From Capsulimonas sp. (GTDB taxonomy: Bacteria; Armatimonadota; Armatimonadia; Armatimonadales; Capsulimonadaceae), in contig JAOQAA010000121.1 in the NCBI GenBank assembly GCA_025963815.1, forward strand, positions 1-11,008: a DNA stretch of 11,008 nt. Reading direction: 5' to 3'. Made by a program: the position numbers and the translations under genes. Every line of letters begins with the position of its first letter. The first letter of the stretch is position 1. This document shows positions 6,327-11,008 of this stretch, in pieces. Under the pieces are notes generated by a model. It did no database searches, was not told the origin of the DNA, and saw only the letters and a list, made by a program, of their open reading frames with translations.

Positions 6327-7481
6327 TTGAAAATCAACGGCCGGATTTCGATGATCGTTACAGTGCTGTGCACCGCGATCCTGGGTTCGACTCTGCTCGT
6401 GGCCGGCTGCGGCGGCGGGGGAGGCGGGGGCGGCGACAATACGCCGGCCGATAAGGCGATGCTGGGGAAGGCGTTCTTCAATGACCGTACGCTTTCTTCG
6501 CCGGGTGGGCAGTCCTGCGCAACGTGTCACGGATCGGCGAACGCGTTCACGGATGGCCGGCAGGATTCGCCGACTTCGGAAGGCGCCACGGCCGGCCGGT
6601 TCGGCAAGCGCCAGACTCCTTCGATCCGTTATATGGCGTTCTCGCCCCGGTTCCATTTTGACGCCGGCGAGCAGGACTACATTGGCGGACAGTTCTGGGA
6701 TGGACGCGCGGTCGATCTCAAGGACCAGATCCACTTCCCTTTGCTCAATGTCGCCGAAATGAACAACGCCAGCAAAGCGGACATCGTCGCCAAGGTGAGC
6801 GCTGGACCGTCCGCCGACCGTCTGCGCGCTGTTTATGGCCCCGACGTTTTCAGCACGACGGATCAGGCGTTCGACGCCATCGCCGATTCTATCGCCCGCT
6901 TCGAAGCGTCGTCTGAGTTCAACTCGTTTACGTCGAAGTATGACTTCTATCTGAAGGGGCGGGCGACGCTGACGGCCACCGAGATGCGTGGTCTGACGCT
7001 CTTCAAAGGCAAGGCGGCCTGCGCCAACTGCCATCCGAGCGACCCGGGCCCGAACGGCGAGCCGCCGCTCTTCACCGACTTCACCTACGACAATATCGGC
7101 CTTCCGCGCAATCCGAACAATCGGTTCCTGAACATGCCGCCGTCCATCAACCCCGACGGCCCCTCGTTCGCCGACATCGGCCTGCAGCAGACGACCGGGC
7201 GCGTGGACGACGCGGGACGCTTCAAAGTGCCGACCCTGCGTAATGTCGCTGTTACCGCCCCATACTTCCATAACGGCGGGATTACGACGCTGGATCAGGC
7301 AGTTCAGTTCTACAACAAGCGGGACCTCGGCGGCTTCGGCACAGCCGAATTCCCCGCGACAATGAACCGTGAGGAGCTTGGCAACCTGCACCTCACCGAC
7401 GATGAAGTGACCGACATCGTCGCATTCCTCAAAACCCTCACCGACGGCTACGCCGCCGGCGCGGTTGCTACCAAAGCATAG
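6327..7481 (+). CDS. Di-heme cytochrome c peroxidase / MauG-family lipoprotein
   Basis: A 384-residue exported di-heme protein. Such proteins reduce peroxide with electrons from small cytochromes or, in MauG relatives, oxidise a protein partner. Two c-type heme sites are visible: CATCH (Cys64, Cys67, His68) and CANCH (Cys232, Cys235, His236), the usual pair. Family signatures include TPSIRYMAFSPRFHFD, GQFWDGRA and FKVPTLRNVAVTAPYFHNGG (residues 299-318), followed by a DQAVQFYN segment. A signal peptide ends in LVAGC, so Cys28 is probably lipidated, followed by a run of glycines before the heme domain. The TTG at 6327 is chosen because GGAGG lies 5 bases upstream and the signal peptide follows at once; an earlier in-frame TTG at 6294 has no ribosome site. 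The gene is monocistronic, with its own promoter and terminator. Whether it is a true peroxidase or MauG-like cannot be settled by eye. Confidence 0.9.
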   Translation: MKINGRISMIVTVLCTAILGSTLLVAGCGGGGGGGGDNTPADKAMLGKAFFNDRTLSSPGGQSCATCHGSANAFTDGRQDSPTSEGATAGRFGKRQTPSIRYMAFSPRFHFDAGEQDYIGGQFWDGRAVDLKDQIHFPLLNVAEMNNASKADIVAKVSAGPSADRLRAVYGPDVFSTTDQAFDAIADSIARFEASSEFNSFTSKYDFYLKGRATLTATEMRGLTLFKGKAACANCHPSDPGPNGEPPLFTDFTYDNIGLPRNPNNRFLNMPPSINPDGPSFADIGLQQTTGRVDDAGRFKVPTLRNVAVTAPYFHNGGITTLDQAVQFYNKRDLGGFGTAEFPATMNREELGNLHLTDDEVTDIVAFLKTLTDGYAAGAVATKA

Positions 7482-7509
7482 CCAGCGCCCATACGGCAAA
7501 CACCGAACC

Positions 7510-7548
7510 GCCCCGCCATGATCTGCATCATGGCGGGGCTATTTTATC
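7510..7548 (+). terminator. Rho-independent terminator of the cytochrome gene
   Basis: A perfect 13-bp stem, GCCCCGCCATGAT (7510-7522) with ATCATGGCGGGGC (7527-7539), closes a 4-base loop CTGC and is followed by TATTTTAT. It lies 29 bases after the stop codon. The U-tract is imperfect, but the stem is very stable. Confidence 0.85.
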
Positions 7549-7554
7549 CCAACT

Positions 7555-7647
7555 GGGTTTCGGCCCCTCCGCCCCATCCTGGGGGACCAGATTGCGACGA
7601 ACGCGTTTTCCGAGTTCCCCAGAATTGGGGCGGAGGGGCCGAAACCC
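7555..7647. repeat. Inverted pair of REP-like units (REPIN-like)
   Basis: A perfect 22-bp inverted repeat: the left arm is 7555-7576 (GGGTTTCGGCCCC, then TCCGCCCCA) and the right arm is 7626-7647. Pairing continues imperfectly inward through CCTGGGG and CCCCAGAA. Each unit also contains its own short palindrome (CCCCA...TGGGG), as REP elements do. About 50 bases separate the arms. Two opposed REP units around a spacer match the REPIN layout known from RAYT-mobilised repeats, but no RAYT gene lies in this window. Confidence 0.75.
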
Positions 7648-7651
7648 ACCA

Positions 7652-7774
7652 ATAAATATTTATCGTAGCTACCACATAGTTCGTTTTACGAACGAAGAAG
7701 TCCTCAATGATCTTCCAAAAGTACTATCCGTGATTAGTACAATGGCGACTCAACTCGCTCCTCGTGAACAATAA
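7652..7774 (+). pseudogene. C-terminal remnant of a DUF559 (Vsr-like endonuclease fold) gene
   Basis: The reading frame ending at TAA 7772-7774 contains YHIVRFTNEEVLNDLPKV followed by LSVI, which resembles the final strand and helix of DUF559 domain proteins (family pattern: V-[LI]-R-F-x-N, then V-L, then L-x-x-V-L-x-x-I). Only about 40 residues remain of a domain of roughly 110; everything upstream is replaced by the REP-like unit, and the catalytic core is absent, so this cannot be a working nuclease. The frame stays open through the repeat to a TTG at 7592, but the repeat-encoded part is not protein-like. Assignment rests on a short motif remembered from the family. Confidence 0.5.
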
Positions 7775-7798
7775 TGTTTGCGAACGTGGATTCTGGCT

Positions 7799-7826
7799 CC
7801 CCAGGATGGGGCCGGGGGCCGAAACC
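7799..7826 (-). repeat. Third copy of the REP-like unit
   Basis: CCCCAGGATGGGG followed by CCGGGGGCCGAAACC is the reverse complement of the left unit at 7555-7583, with a few substitutions in the C-rich middle. It has the same orientation as the right arm at 7626-7647 and retains the internal palindrome CCCCA-GGA-TGGGG. Together with the left unit it encloses the DUF559 remnant in inverted ends of about 272 bp overall. Confidence 0.7.
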
Positions 7827-7907
7827 TAGCAGTATCAGCAAAGGCAAAGGTCATCAGGGGGCGTAGGGTAGCGTCTTTGATGTGTCCAATCGGGATCGAT
7901 CAGCGGG

Positions 7908-9548
7908 TTACGCGGCGCTGATGAGGGATTCGGTGTCTCCGGCGATGGCCCAGCGGTTGCGGCCGGTGTGTTTGGCGGCGTAGAGGGCGGTGTCGGCGCT
8001 TTCGATCAGGTCTTCGGGATCGGTTCCGGCGATGGAGATGTCCGTGATGCCGATGCTGACGGTGATTTTACGGTTTGGGAAATCGAAGGCGCTGACGGCG
8101 GCGCGGATGCGTTCGGCGGTGGCGCGGGCTTGGTCGGAGCCGGCGTTGGGGAGGAGCACGGCGAACTCTTCGCCGCCGTAGCGGGCCGCAAGGTCTCCGT
8201 CCCGGATTGCGTCGCGCAGCAGGGTCGCCAGGGTGCGCAGGACATGGTCGCCCGCGGGGTGGCCGAAGGTGTCGTTGTAGAGTTTGAAGTGATCGACATC
8301 GAGCAGCAGCAGCGACAGCGGCGTTCCGTGGCGCTGGGCTTCGGAAAGCTCGACCCGCAGACGCTCCTGGAAGTCGCGGTGGTTGGAAAGCCCCGTCATT
8401 CCGTCCGTCGTCGCCAGGCTCATCAGACGCTCGTTCTTTTCCGCCAGCTCCCGGTAAGCTTCCCGTAGGTAGCGGTTCAGATTGTTGTTCTCCAGGATCG
8501 CGAACACCTGACGCAGCAGTAGCAGTCCGATCAGCAGCGCCGCGCCGACATAAACGCCCGTTTCCAATTTGGCGTTCGGGTGGTGCTTGAGCATGTATAC
8601 GACCAGCGCCCCCGTGCAGGGAACCAGGGCATACGGCATCATGGCGCGCCACAACACGGGATTACGCAGTTCGACGGTCTGGTGGATGTCGACCCCTTCC
8701 GTCGTGAGCTGCTTTTTTGGGCGAGTCTGAAGCAGCTCGCATCCGCTCAGGGCGATCAGGCCCCAGCCCAATACCCAGCCGATGTCCGTGAGTCGTCCGC
8801 TTTGATAGCTTTCATGCAGGGTCAGATAGGCGAACGGCACATTGGCGCTCACAACCCCCACGATGCCCAGCGCCAGCAGCCGAGTGACGCGCTTTAATGA
8901 CTGCTCCTCGGCGTGCGCCGTCACCACCAGCAGGCAAAAGAGCGCGCAGAGGTCGCTGAGTGGATAGCCTACGCCCAGGATCATACCCAGCGTGGTCTCG
9001 GAGCCGGCCTGTACGATCGGCCCCAGCAGGAAATACCAGCTGAATGTTACAAGGGCGGTCATCGTCATTCCGCTGTCCATCAGCACGCGCCAGCGCATGG
9101 CCGAGGGGAGGGGACGGTTCGGGAGAAGCAGAACGCCCGAAAAGAGAAACGGATAGCAGCACAGATAGGCGGCGTCGCACCACGATGGAAACGGGCATGG
9201 CTGTTTGAGGCGGAGCTCATAATCGGCCCAGATGAAGCTGCCGATCCCGTAAGAGAGCGATGCAAGCCCCAGGAACAGCGCCGCGCGCCAGCGCGCTTTC
9301 ATATCGCGCGGCGCCCCGCTCGCGAAGACTTCCCGGCGCATGCGCCAGCAGTCCCCAAAGACCCAGAGGCTTCCTAGAATCGGGAATGCATAGTTGGCGA
9401 TGTCTACGATTTCCAGCAGATGAGGATAGGAGACTGGCCGGCTATGGACCAGCCAGGCGTAAATGAGGGAAGCGCCGAGAATCGTCCAAAGGCGAAGCAT
9501 TGATGCGCCGGGAAGTTTTTTGATTGCGGAGAGAATAATCGTCGGCAT
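7908..9548 (-). CDS. Membrane diguanylate cyclase (ten-helix sensor + GGDEF)
   Basis: It makes cyclic di-GMP from two GTP at the inner membrane. Of 546 residues, 1-352 contain about ten hydrophobic helices (near 19-34, 47-66, 86-107, 125-142, 156-178, 186-210, 221-244, 254-272, 300-320, 330-352), with the segment PFPSWCDAAYLCCYPFLFSG between helices 3 and 4 that I associate with an uncharacterised membrane sensor found in many GGDEF proteins. A coiled-coil linker (about 353-380) leads to a GGDEF domain (about 381-535): DVDHFK with metal-binding Asp417, and the active site GGEEF (458-462). An inhibitory I-site RDGD (449-452) lies exactly five residues before GGEEF, so product feedback is likely. 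No EAL or HD-GYP domain follows. The start ATG (9548) lies in an inverted repeat that could mask it. The ligand sensed is unknown. Confidence 0.93.
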   Translation of the reverse strand: MPTIILSAIKKLPGASMLRLWTILGASLIYAWLVHSRPVSYPHLLEIVDIANYAFPILGSLWVFGDCWRMRREVFASGAPRDMKARWRAALFLGLASLSYGIGSFIWADYELRLKQPCPFPSWCDAAYLCCYPFLFSGVLLLPNRPLPSAMRWRVLMDSGMTMTALVTFSWYFLLGPIVQAGSETTLGMILGVGYPLSDLCALFCLLVVTAHAEEQSLKRVTRLLALGIVGVVSANVPFAYLTLHESYQSGRLTDIGWVLGWGLIALSGCELLQTRPKKQLTTEGVDIHQTVELRNPVLWRAMMPYALVPCTGALVVYMLKHHPNAKLETGVYVGAALLIGLLLLRQVFAILENNNLNRYLREAYRELAEKNERLMSLATTDGMTGLSNHRDFQERLRVELSEAQRHGTPLSLLLLDVDHFKLYNDTFGHPAGDHVLRTLATLLRDAIRDGDLAARYGGEEFAVLLPNAGSDQARATAERIRAAVSAFDFPNRKITVSIGITDISIAGTDPEDLIESADTALYAAKHTGRNRWAIAGDTESLISAA

Positions 9549-9584
9549 AATAGTATCCCACTCTCTATTATGGCGATTTTCGCC
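9546..9584 (-). promoter_or_regulatory. Start-codon hairpin of the diguanylate cyclase mRNA
   Basis: In the leftward mRNA, CAUAAUAG (9565-9572) can pair with CUAUUAUG (9546-9553); the last three bases of the second arm are the AUG start codon, and the loop carries the only purine-rich, Shine-Dalgarno-like stretch (GAGAGUGGGA). A small GC hairpin GGCGA-AAA-UCGCC (9572-9584) abuts it upstream. The 8-bp AU-rich stem is weak, as in structures that melt with temperature or on protein binding. It could equally be a DNA operator. Confidence 0.45.
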
Positions 9585-9664
9585 TTATCCCTTCAGGGCC
9601 TGCATTACCAGATTGTTCACGGACTAGAAAAAGCGGCGCGCCCGCCGGTATGATAGCAGAAGAA

Positions 9665-9703
9665 CGCAATCTTCGATTGCGGAGAAAATGGAGAGACCGC
9701 AAT
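9665..9703 (+). promoter_or_regulatory. Mutually exclusive leader hairpins before the HD hydrolase
   Basis: Hairpin 1 pairs CGCAATC (9665-9671) with GATTGCG (9675-9681) around a 3-base loop. Hairpin 2 pairs ATTGCGG (9676-9682) with CCGCAAT (9697-9703), enclosing the Shine-Dalgarno GGAGAGA and covering the first two bases of the ATG. They share 9676-9681, so only one can form: hairpin 1 frees the ribosome site and hairpin 2 hides it. A weak -10 (TATGAT, 9649-9654) without a clear -35 lies just upstream. Confidence 0.45.
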
Positions 9704-10154
9704 GACGCATGATGAAGGACTGTTAGTCGCGAAGGCGTTCGCCATCGCCGCCGGCGCGCACGCAAACCAGCTCAGCAAGGACGGGACCCCCTACGTCCAG
9801 CACCCCATCCGGATGGCCCTGCGCTGCCCGGACGCCGACGGCCAAATGGCCGCCGTTCTGCACGACGTCGTGGAGGACACCTCCGTTACCCCGGCCGACC
9901 TCGCCGCCGCCGGCATCCCGCCCCAAGTGCTCGCCGCCGTCGAGGCCGTCACAAAGCGCGAAGGCGAAGATTACGAAGCCTTCATTGAACGCGCCGCCCG
10001 CAACCCGCTTGCCGCCCGCGTCAAAATCCTGGACCTCGAAGACAACCTCAACCCCATGCGCCTCTGCGCCATCACCGAAGAAGACCTCCAGCGCATCGCC
10101 AAATACCACCGCGCCTGGGAACACCTGCGGGAAGTGACGGCCGGGAAGCTTTGA
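9702..10154 (+). CDS. Small RelA/SpoT-like HD phosphohydrolase (predicted alarmone hydrolase)
   Basis: A 150-residue single-domain metal-dependent HD protein resembling the hydrolase half of RelA/SpoT and small alarmone hydrolases such as Mesh1. The metal/substrate motifs appear in order: AHANQ with His20, GTPYVQHPIRMA with His34, VLHDVVEDT with the His54-Asp55 pair and Glu58-Asp59, and VKILDLEDNL with Asp111 and Asn115. There is no synthetase, TGS or ACT domain. The predicted role is removal of the 3' pyrophosphate of (p)ppGpp in the cytoplasm; a different nucleotide substrate is possible because HD domains vary. The ATG at 9702 has GGAGAGA upstream. It is the first gene of a three-gene operon, its stop overlapping the next start by 4 bases (TTGA), and it is divergent from the diguanylate cyclase. 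Its leader can form switching hairpins. Confidence 0.85.
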   Translation: MTHDEGLLVAKAFAIAAGAHANQLSKDGTPYVQHPIRMALRCPDADGQMAAVLHDVVEDTSVTPADLAAAGIPPQVLAAVEAVTKREGEDYEAFIERAARNPLAARVKILDLEDNLNPMRLCAITEEDLQRIAKYHRAWEHLREVTAGKL

Positions 10155-10495
10155 GCGCCCGCCCTCACTGGCCAGACTTAGCGAAAACTGCCCTCGCCGC
10201 CGGCCAAACCGTGCAAGTGGCGCCGACCGGCAACTCAATGACCGGCCGGATCGCCAGCGGCGACACCGTGACACTCGCGCCGTGCGAGAGCGCAACTCTC
10301 GCCGTCGGCGACATCGTCCTGGTCCAGATCCAAGGCCGCCGATACTCGCACACCGTGCTGCATTTAGTAAAGGCGATTGAGAACGGCCAATTTCTGATCG
10401 GCGCCAACAACGGGCGTATCGATGGGTGGGTTAGCTCAGAGCATATTTTGGGGCGTGCTTTAAATATCCGGCTGTATTCAAACGAGGAAGTATGA
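10151..10495 (+). CDS. S24/S26 peptidase-like small soluble protein
   Basis: A 114-residue protein with the LexA/signal-peptidase-like beta fold. GNSM at 27-30 supplies the likely nucleophile Ser29. IASGDTV (34-40) and LAVGDIVLV (50-58) are the two GD turns typical of S24/S26 peptidases, and FLIGANNGRIDGW with ILGRAL forms the closing part. At the general-base strand the sequence is GRRYSHTVL, so His67 may replace the usual Lys, as in ER-type (SipW-like) signal peptidases. There is no transmembrane helix and no HTH, so it is neither a normal signal peptidase nor a LexA/CI repressor. It starts with TTG (10151), overlapping the HD gene's stop, and ends overlapping the next ATG, so translation is likely coupled. 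Substrate, and whether it cleaves at all, are unknown. Confidence 0.75.
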   Translation: MSARPHWPDLAKTALAAGQTVQVAPTGNSMTGRIASGDTVTLAPCESATLAVGDIVLVQIQGRRYSHTVLHLVKAIENGQFLIGANNGRIDGWVSSEHILGRALNIRLYSNEEV

Positions 10496-10836
10496 GAGCA
10501 AAGGCCATTGAGACCGTTTTGCTTACGATCGACCGCGAATTGCGCTTCACGCTATTTGGATTGGAAAATGCTCTGGGCGTAGAGTTCAATGTCACGGCCG
10601 TGGAGCAGGTGTTCATGCACGAGGTTGAATATGGAAGCGCTGAAGGGAATTATATTCTCTACGAAAGTCTTCGGCTGCGAGTGCTTGCGTACGTGGAAGA
10701 ATATGAACCTGAGACCGTTTGGTTAACCGTGGAGAATCTCAAGGGAGACGAAGTCAAAGTTGCCGACATTGCTGAACGCGCTCACTATCAGACTCTTCGC
10801 ATGGAGCAGTTCGAGAAGCAGTATCCGAATTATTAA
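10492..10836 (+). CDS. Hypothetical protein, third gene of the HD operon
   Basis: I do not recognise this 114-residue protein. It is acidic, with no signal peptide, membrane helix or cysteine motif. The pattern suggests a mixed alpha/beta fold: an N-terminal helix (ETVLLTIDRELRFTLFGLEN), strands around EFNVTAVEQVFM and VWLTVENLKG, and a C-terminal amphipathic helix ending KQYPNY. It starts at an ATG (10492) that overlaps the upstream stop as ATGA, with GAGGAA 5 bases before it, so it is very likely expressed and coupled to the S24/S26-like gene. Its GC content looks lower than that of the first two genes, possibly a sign of later recruitment. The context hints at a partner or substrate of the S24/S26-like protein, but nothing in the sequence shows it. 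Confidence 0.75.
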   Translation: MRAKAIETVLLTIDRELRFTLFGLENALGVEFNVTAVEQVFMHEVEYGSAEGNYILYESLRLRVLAYVEEYEPETVWLTVENLKGDEVKVADIAERAHYQTLRMEQFEKQYPNY

Positions 10837-10975
10837 CGAATAAAGTGGGTTTGGAGAGTTCATGCGTCCGCCATTGACGCTACGGGAGGCGACTCGGGGG
10901 GCAATCCGCTGAGAATAGAAGAATTTTGTGTAACATTCCAATGCCATTTCTGTCTAAAAACGAGAGCGGGGAACG

Positions 10976-10995
10976 ATCGGCTTCCGGAAACCGAT
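10976..10995. other. Near-perfect 20-bp palindrome at the right edge
   Basis: ATCGG-C-TTCCGGAA-A-CCGAT is symmetric at 18 of 20 positions. It could be an operator of a gene starting beyond the window or an RNA hairpin; no T-run is visible before the window ends. The surrounding 10837-11008 stretch has no confident gene. Confidence 0.4.
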
Positions 10996-11008
10996 ATTCC
11001 ATTGGCTC

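Larger units (their letters stand above)
7482..7907. other. 426-bp convergent intergenic region with repeats
   Basis: The gap between two convergent genes holds, in order, the cytochrome terminator (7510-7548), an inverted pair of REP-like units (7555-7647), a DUF559 gene remnant (7652-7774), and a third repeat unit (7799-7826). From 7827 to 7907 I see nothing recognisable, and no intrinsic terminator for the leftward-reading diguanylate cyclase. Confidence 0.7.

Noticed and set aside
6309..7499. 396-codon open frame on the minus strand
   Set aside because: It is antisense to the heme protein whose CxxCH and family motifs are clear; the antisense product has no recognisable domain and its frame runs into the cytochrome's signal-peptide region.
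7679..7693. SOS (LexA) box at GTTCGT-TTT-ACGAAC
   Set aside because: The half-sites are in the opposite order to the GAAC-N4-GTTC type box, and it lies between repeat debris with no damage-response gene nearby.
7592..7774. A functional 60-residue protein
   Set aside because: The first third is encoded by the REP-like repeat and the rest is only a tail fragment of a DUF559-like domain; better described as a remnant.
7555..7826. CRISPR array
   Set aside because: There are only three units, in mixed orientation and with unequal spacing, so this is not a direct-repeat array.
9688..9705. Five-codon leader peptide MERPQ before the HD gene
   Set aside because: It has a GGAG upstream and its stop overlaps the gene's ATG, but five codons are too few to claim a gene; mentioned only within the leader finding.
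9702..10836. Toxin-antitoxin module of the toxSAS type (small alarmone synthetase plus hydrolase)
   Set aside because: The hydrolase-like antitoxin part fits, but neither neighbour shows a RelA-type synthetase domain.

Overview
The window reads as about 11 kb of chromosome from a GC-rich, Gram-negative-type bacterium that uses polysaccharides. The best guess is a member of the Armatimonadota (Capsulimonas-like). A DUF1559 pseudopilin (H-x9-DG type), a GntR-HTH/LacI-sensor hybrid regulator, duplicated large secreted GH78 enzymes and GTG/TTG starts with strong Shine-Dalgarno sites all fit that phylum. Planctomycetota, Verrucomicrobiota or Lentisphaerota remain possible. This placement is inference; no rRNA or tRNA gene is present.

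Left block (1-6142, all transcribed leftward): a DUF1559 pseudopilin (5138-5995), a GntR/LacI-type regulator (3660-4850), a complete secreted alpha-L-rhamnosidase (336-3533), and the first 80 codons of a second, tandem-duplicated rhamnosidase that runs off the left edge (1-240). The regulator and both rhamnosidases are preceded by the same promoter architecture at identical spacing: a GACAAGTTT box, a CCATGG-centred box and TATAATACAA. This points to a small self-regulated rhamnoside-utilisation regulon. The pseudopilin has its own sigma70-type promoter (TTGACA-N17-TATACT) surrounded by different repeated operator-like motifs.

Middle block (6143-7907): a rightward di-heme cytochrome c peroxidase/MauG-family lipoprotein (6327-7481) with its own promoter and a strong rho-independent terminator. 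It is followed by a 426-bp gap holding an inverted pair plus a third copy of a REP-like palindromic unit, and what looks like the C-terminal remnant of a DUF559 (Vsr-like) endonuclease gene. This is probably the debris of a mobile repeat.

Right block (7908-11008): a leftward ten-helix membrane diguanylate cyclase (7908-9548) lies divergent from a rightward three-gene operon with 4-base overlaps. The operon encodes a small RelA/SpoT-like HD phosphohydrolase (9702-10154), a soluble S24/S26-peptidase-like protein (10151-10495) and an unrecognised 114-residue protein (10492-10836). The shared 153-bp intergenic region can form RNA hairpins over both start codons, and on the operon side two hairpins are mutually exclusive. 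The last 172 bases hold no confident gene.

In outline: a carbohydrate-responsive degradation locus, an electron-transfer/peroxidase lipoprotein, and a nucleotide-second-messenger pair (c-di-GMP synthesis opposite predicted alarmone hydrolysis).
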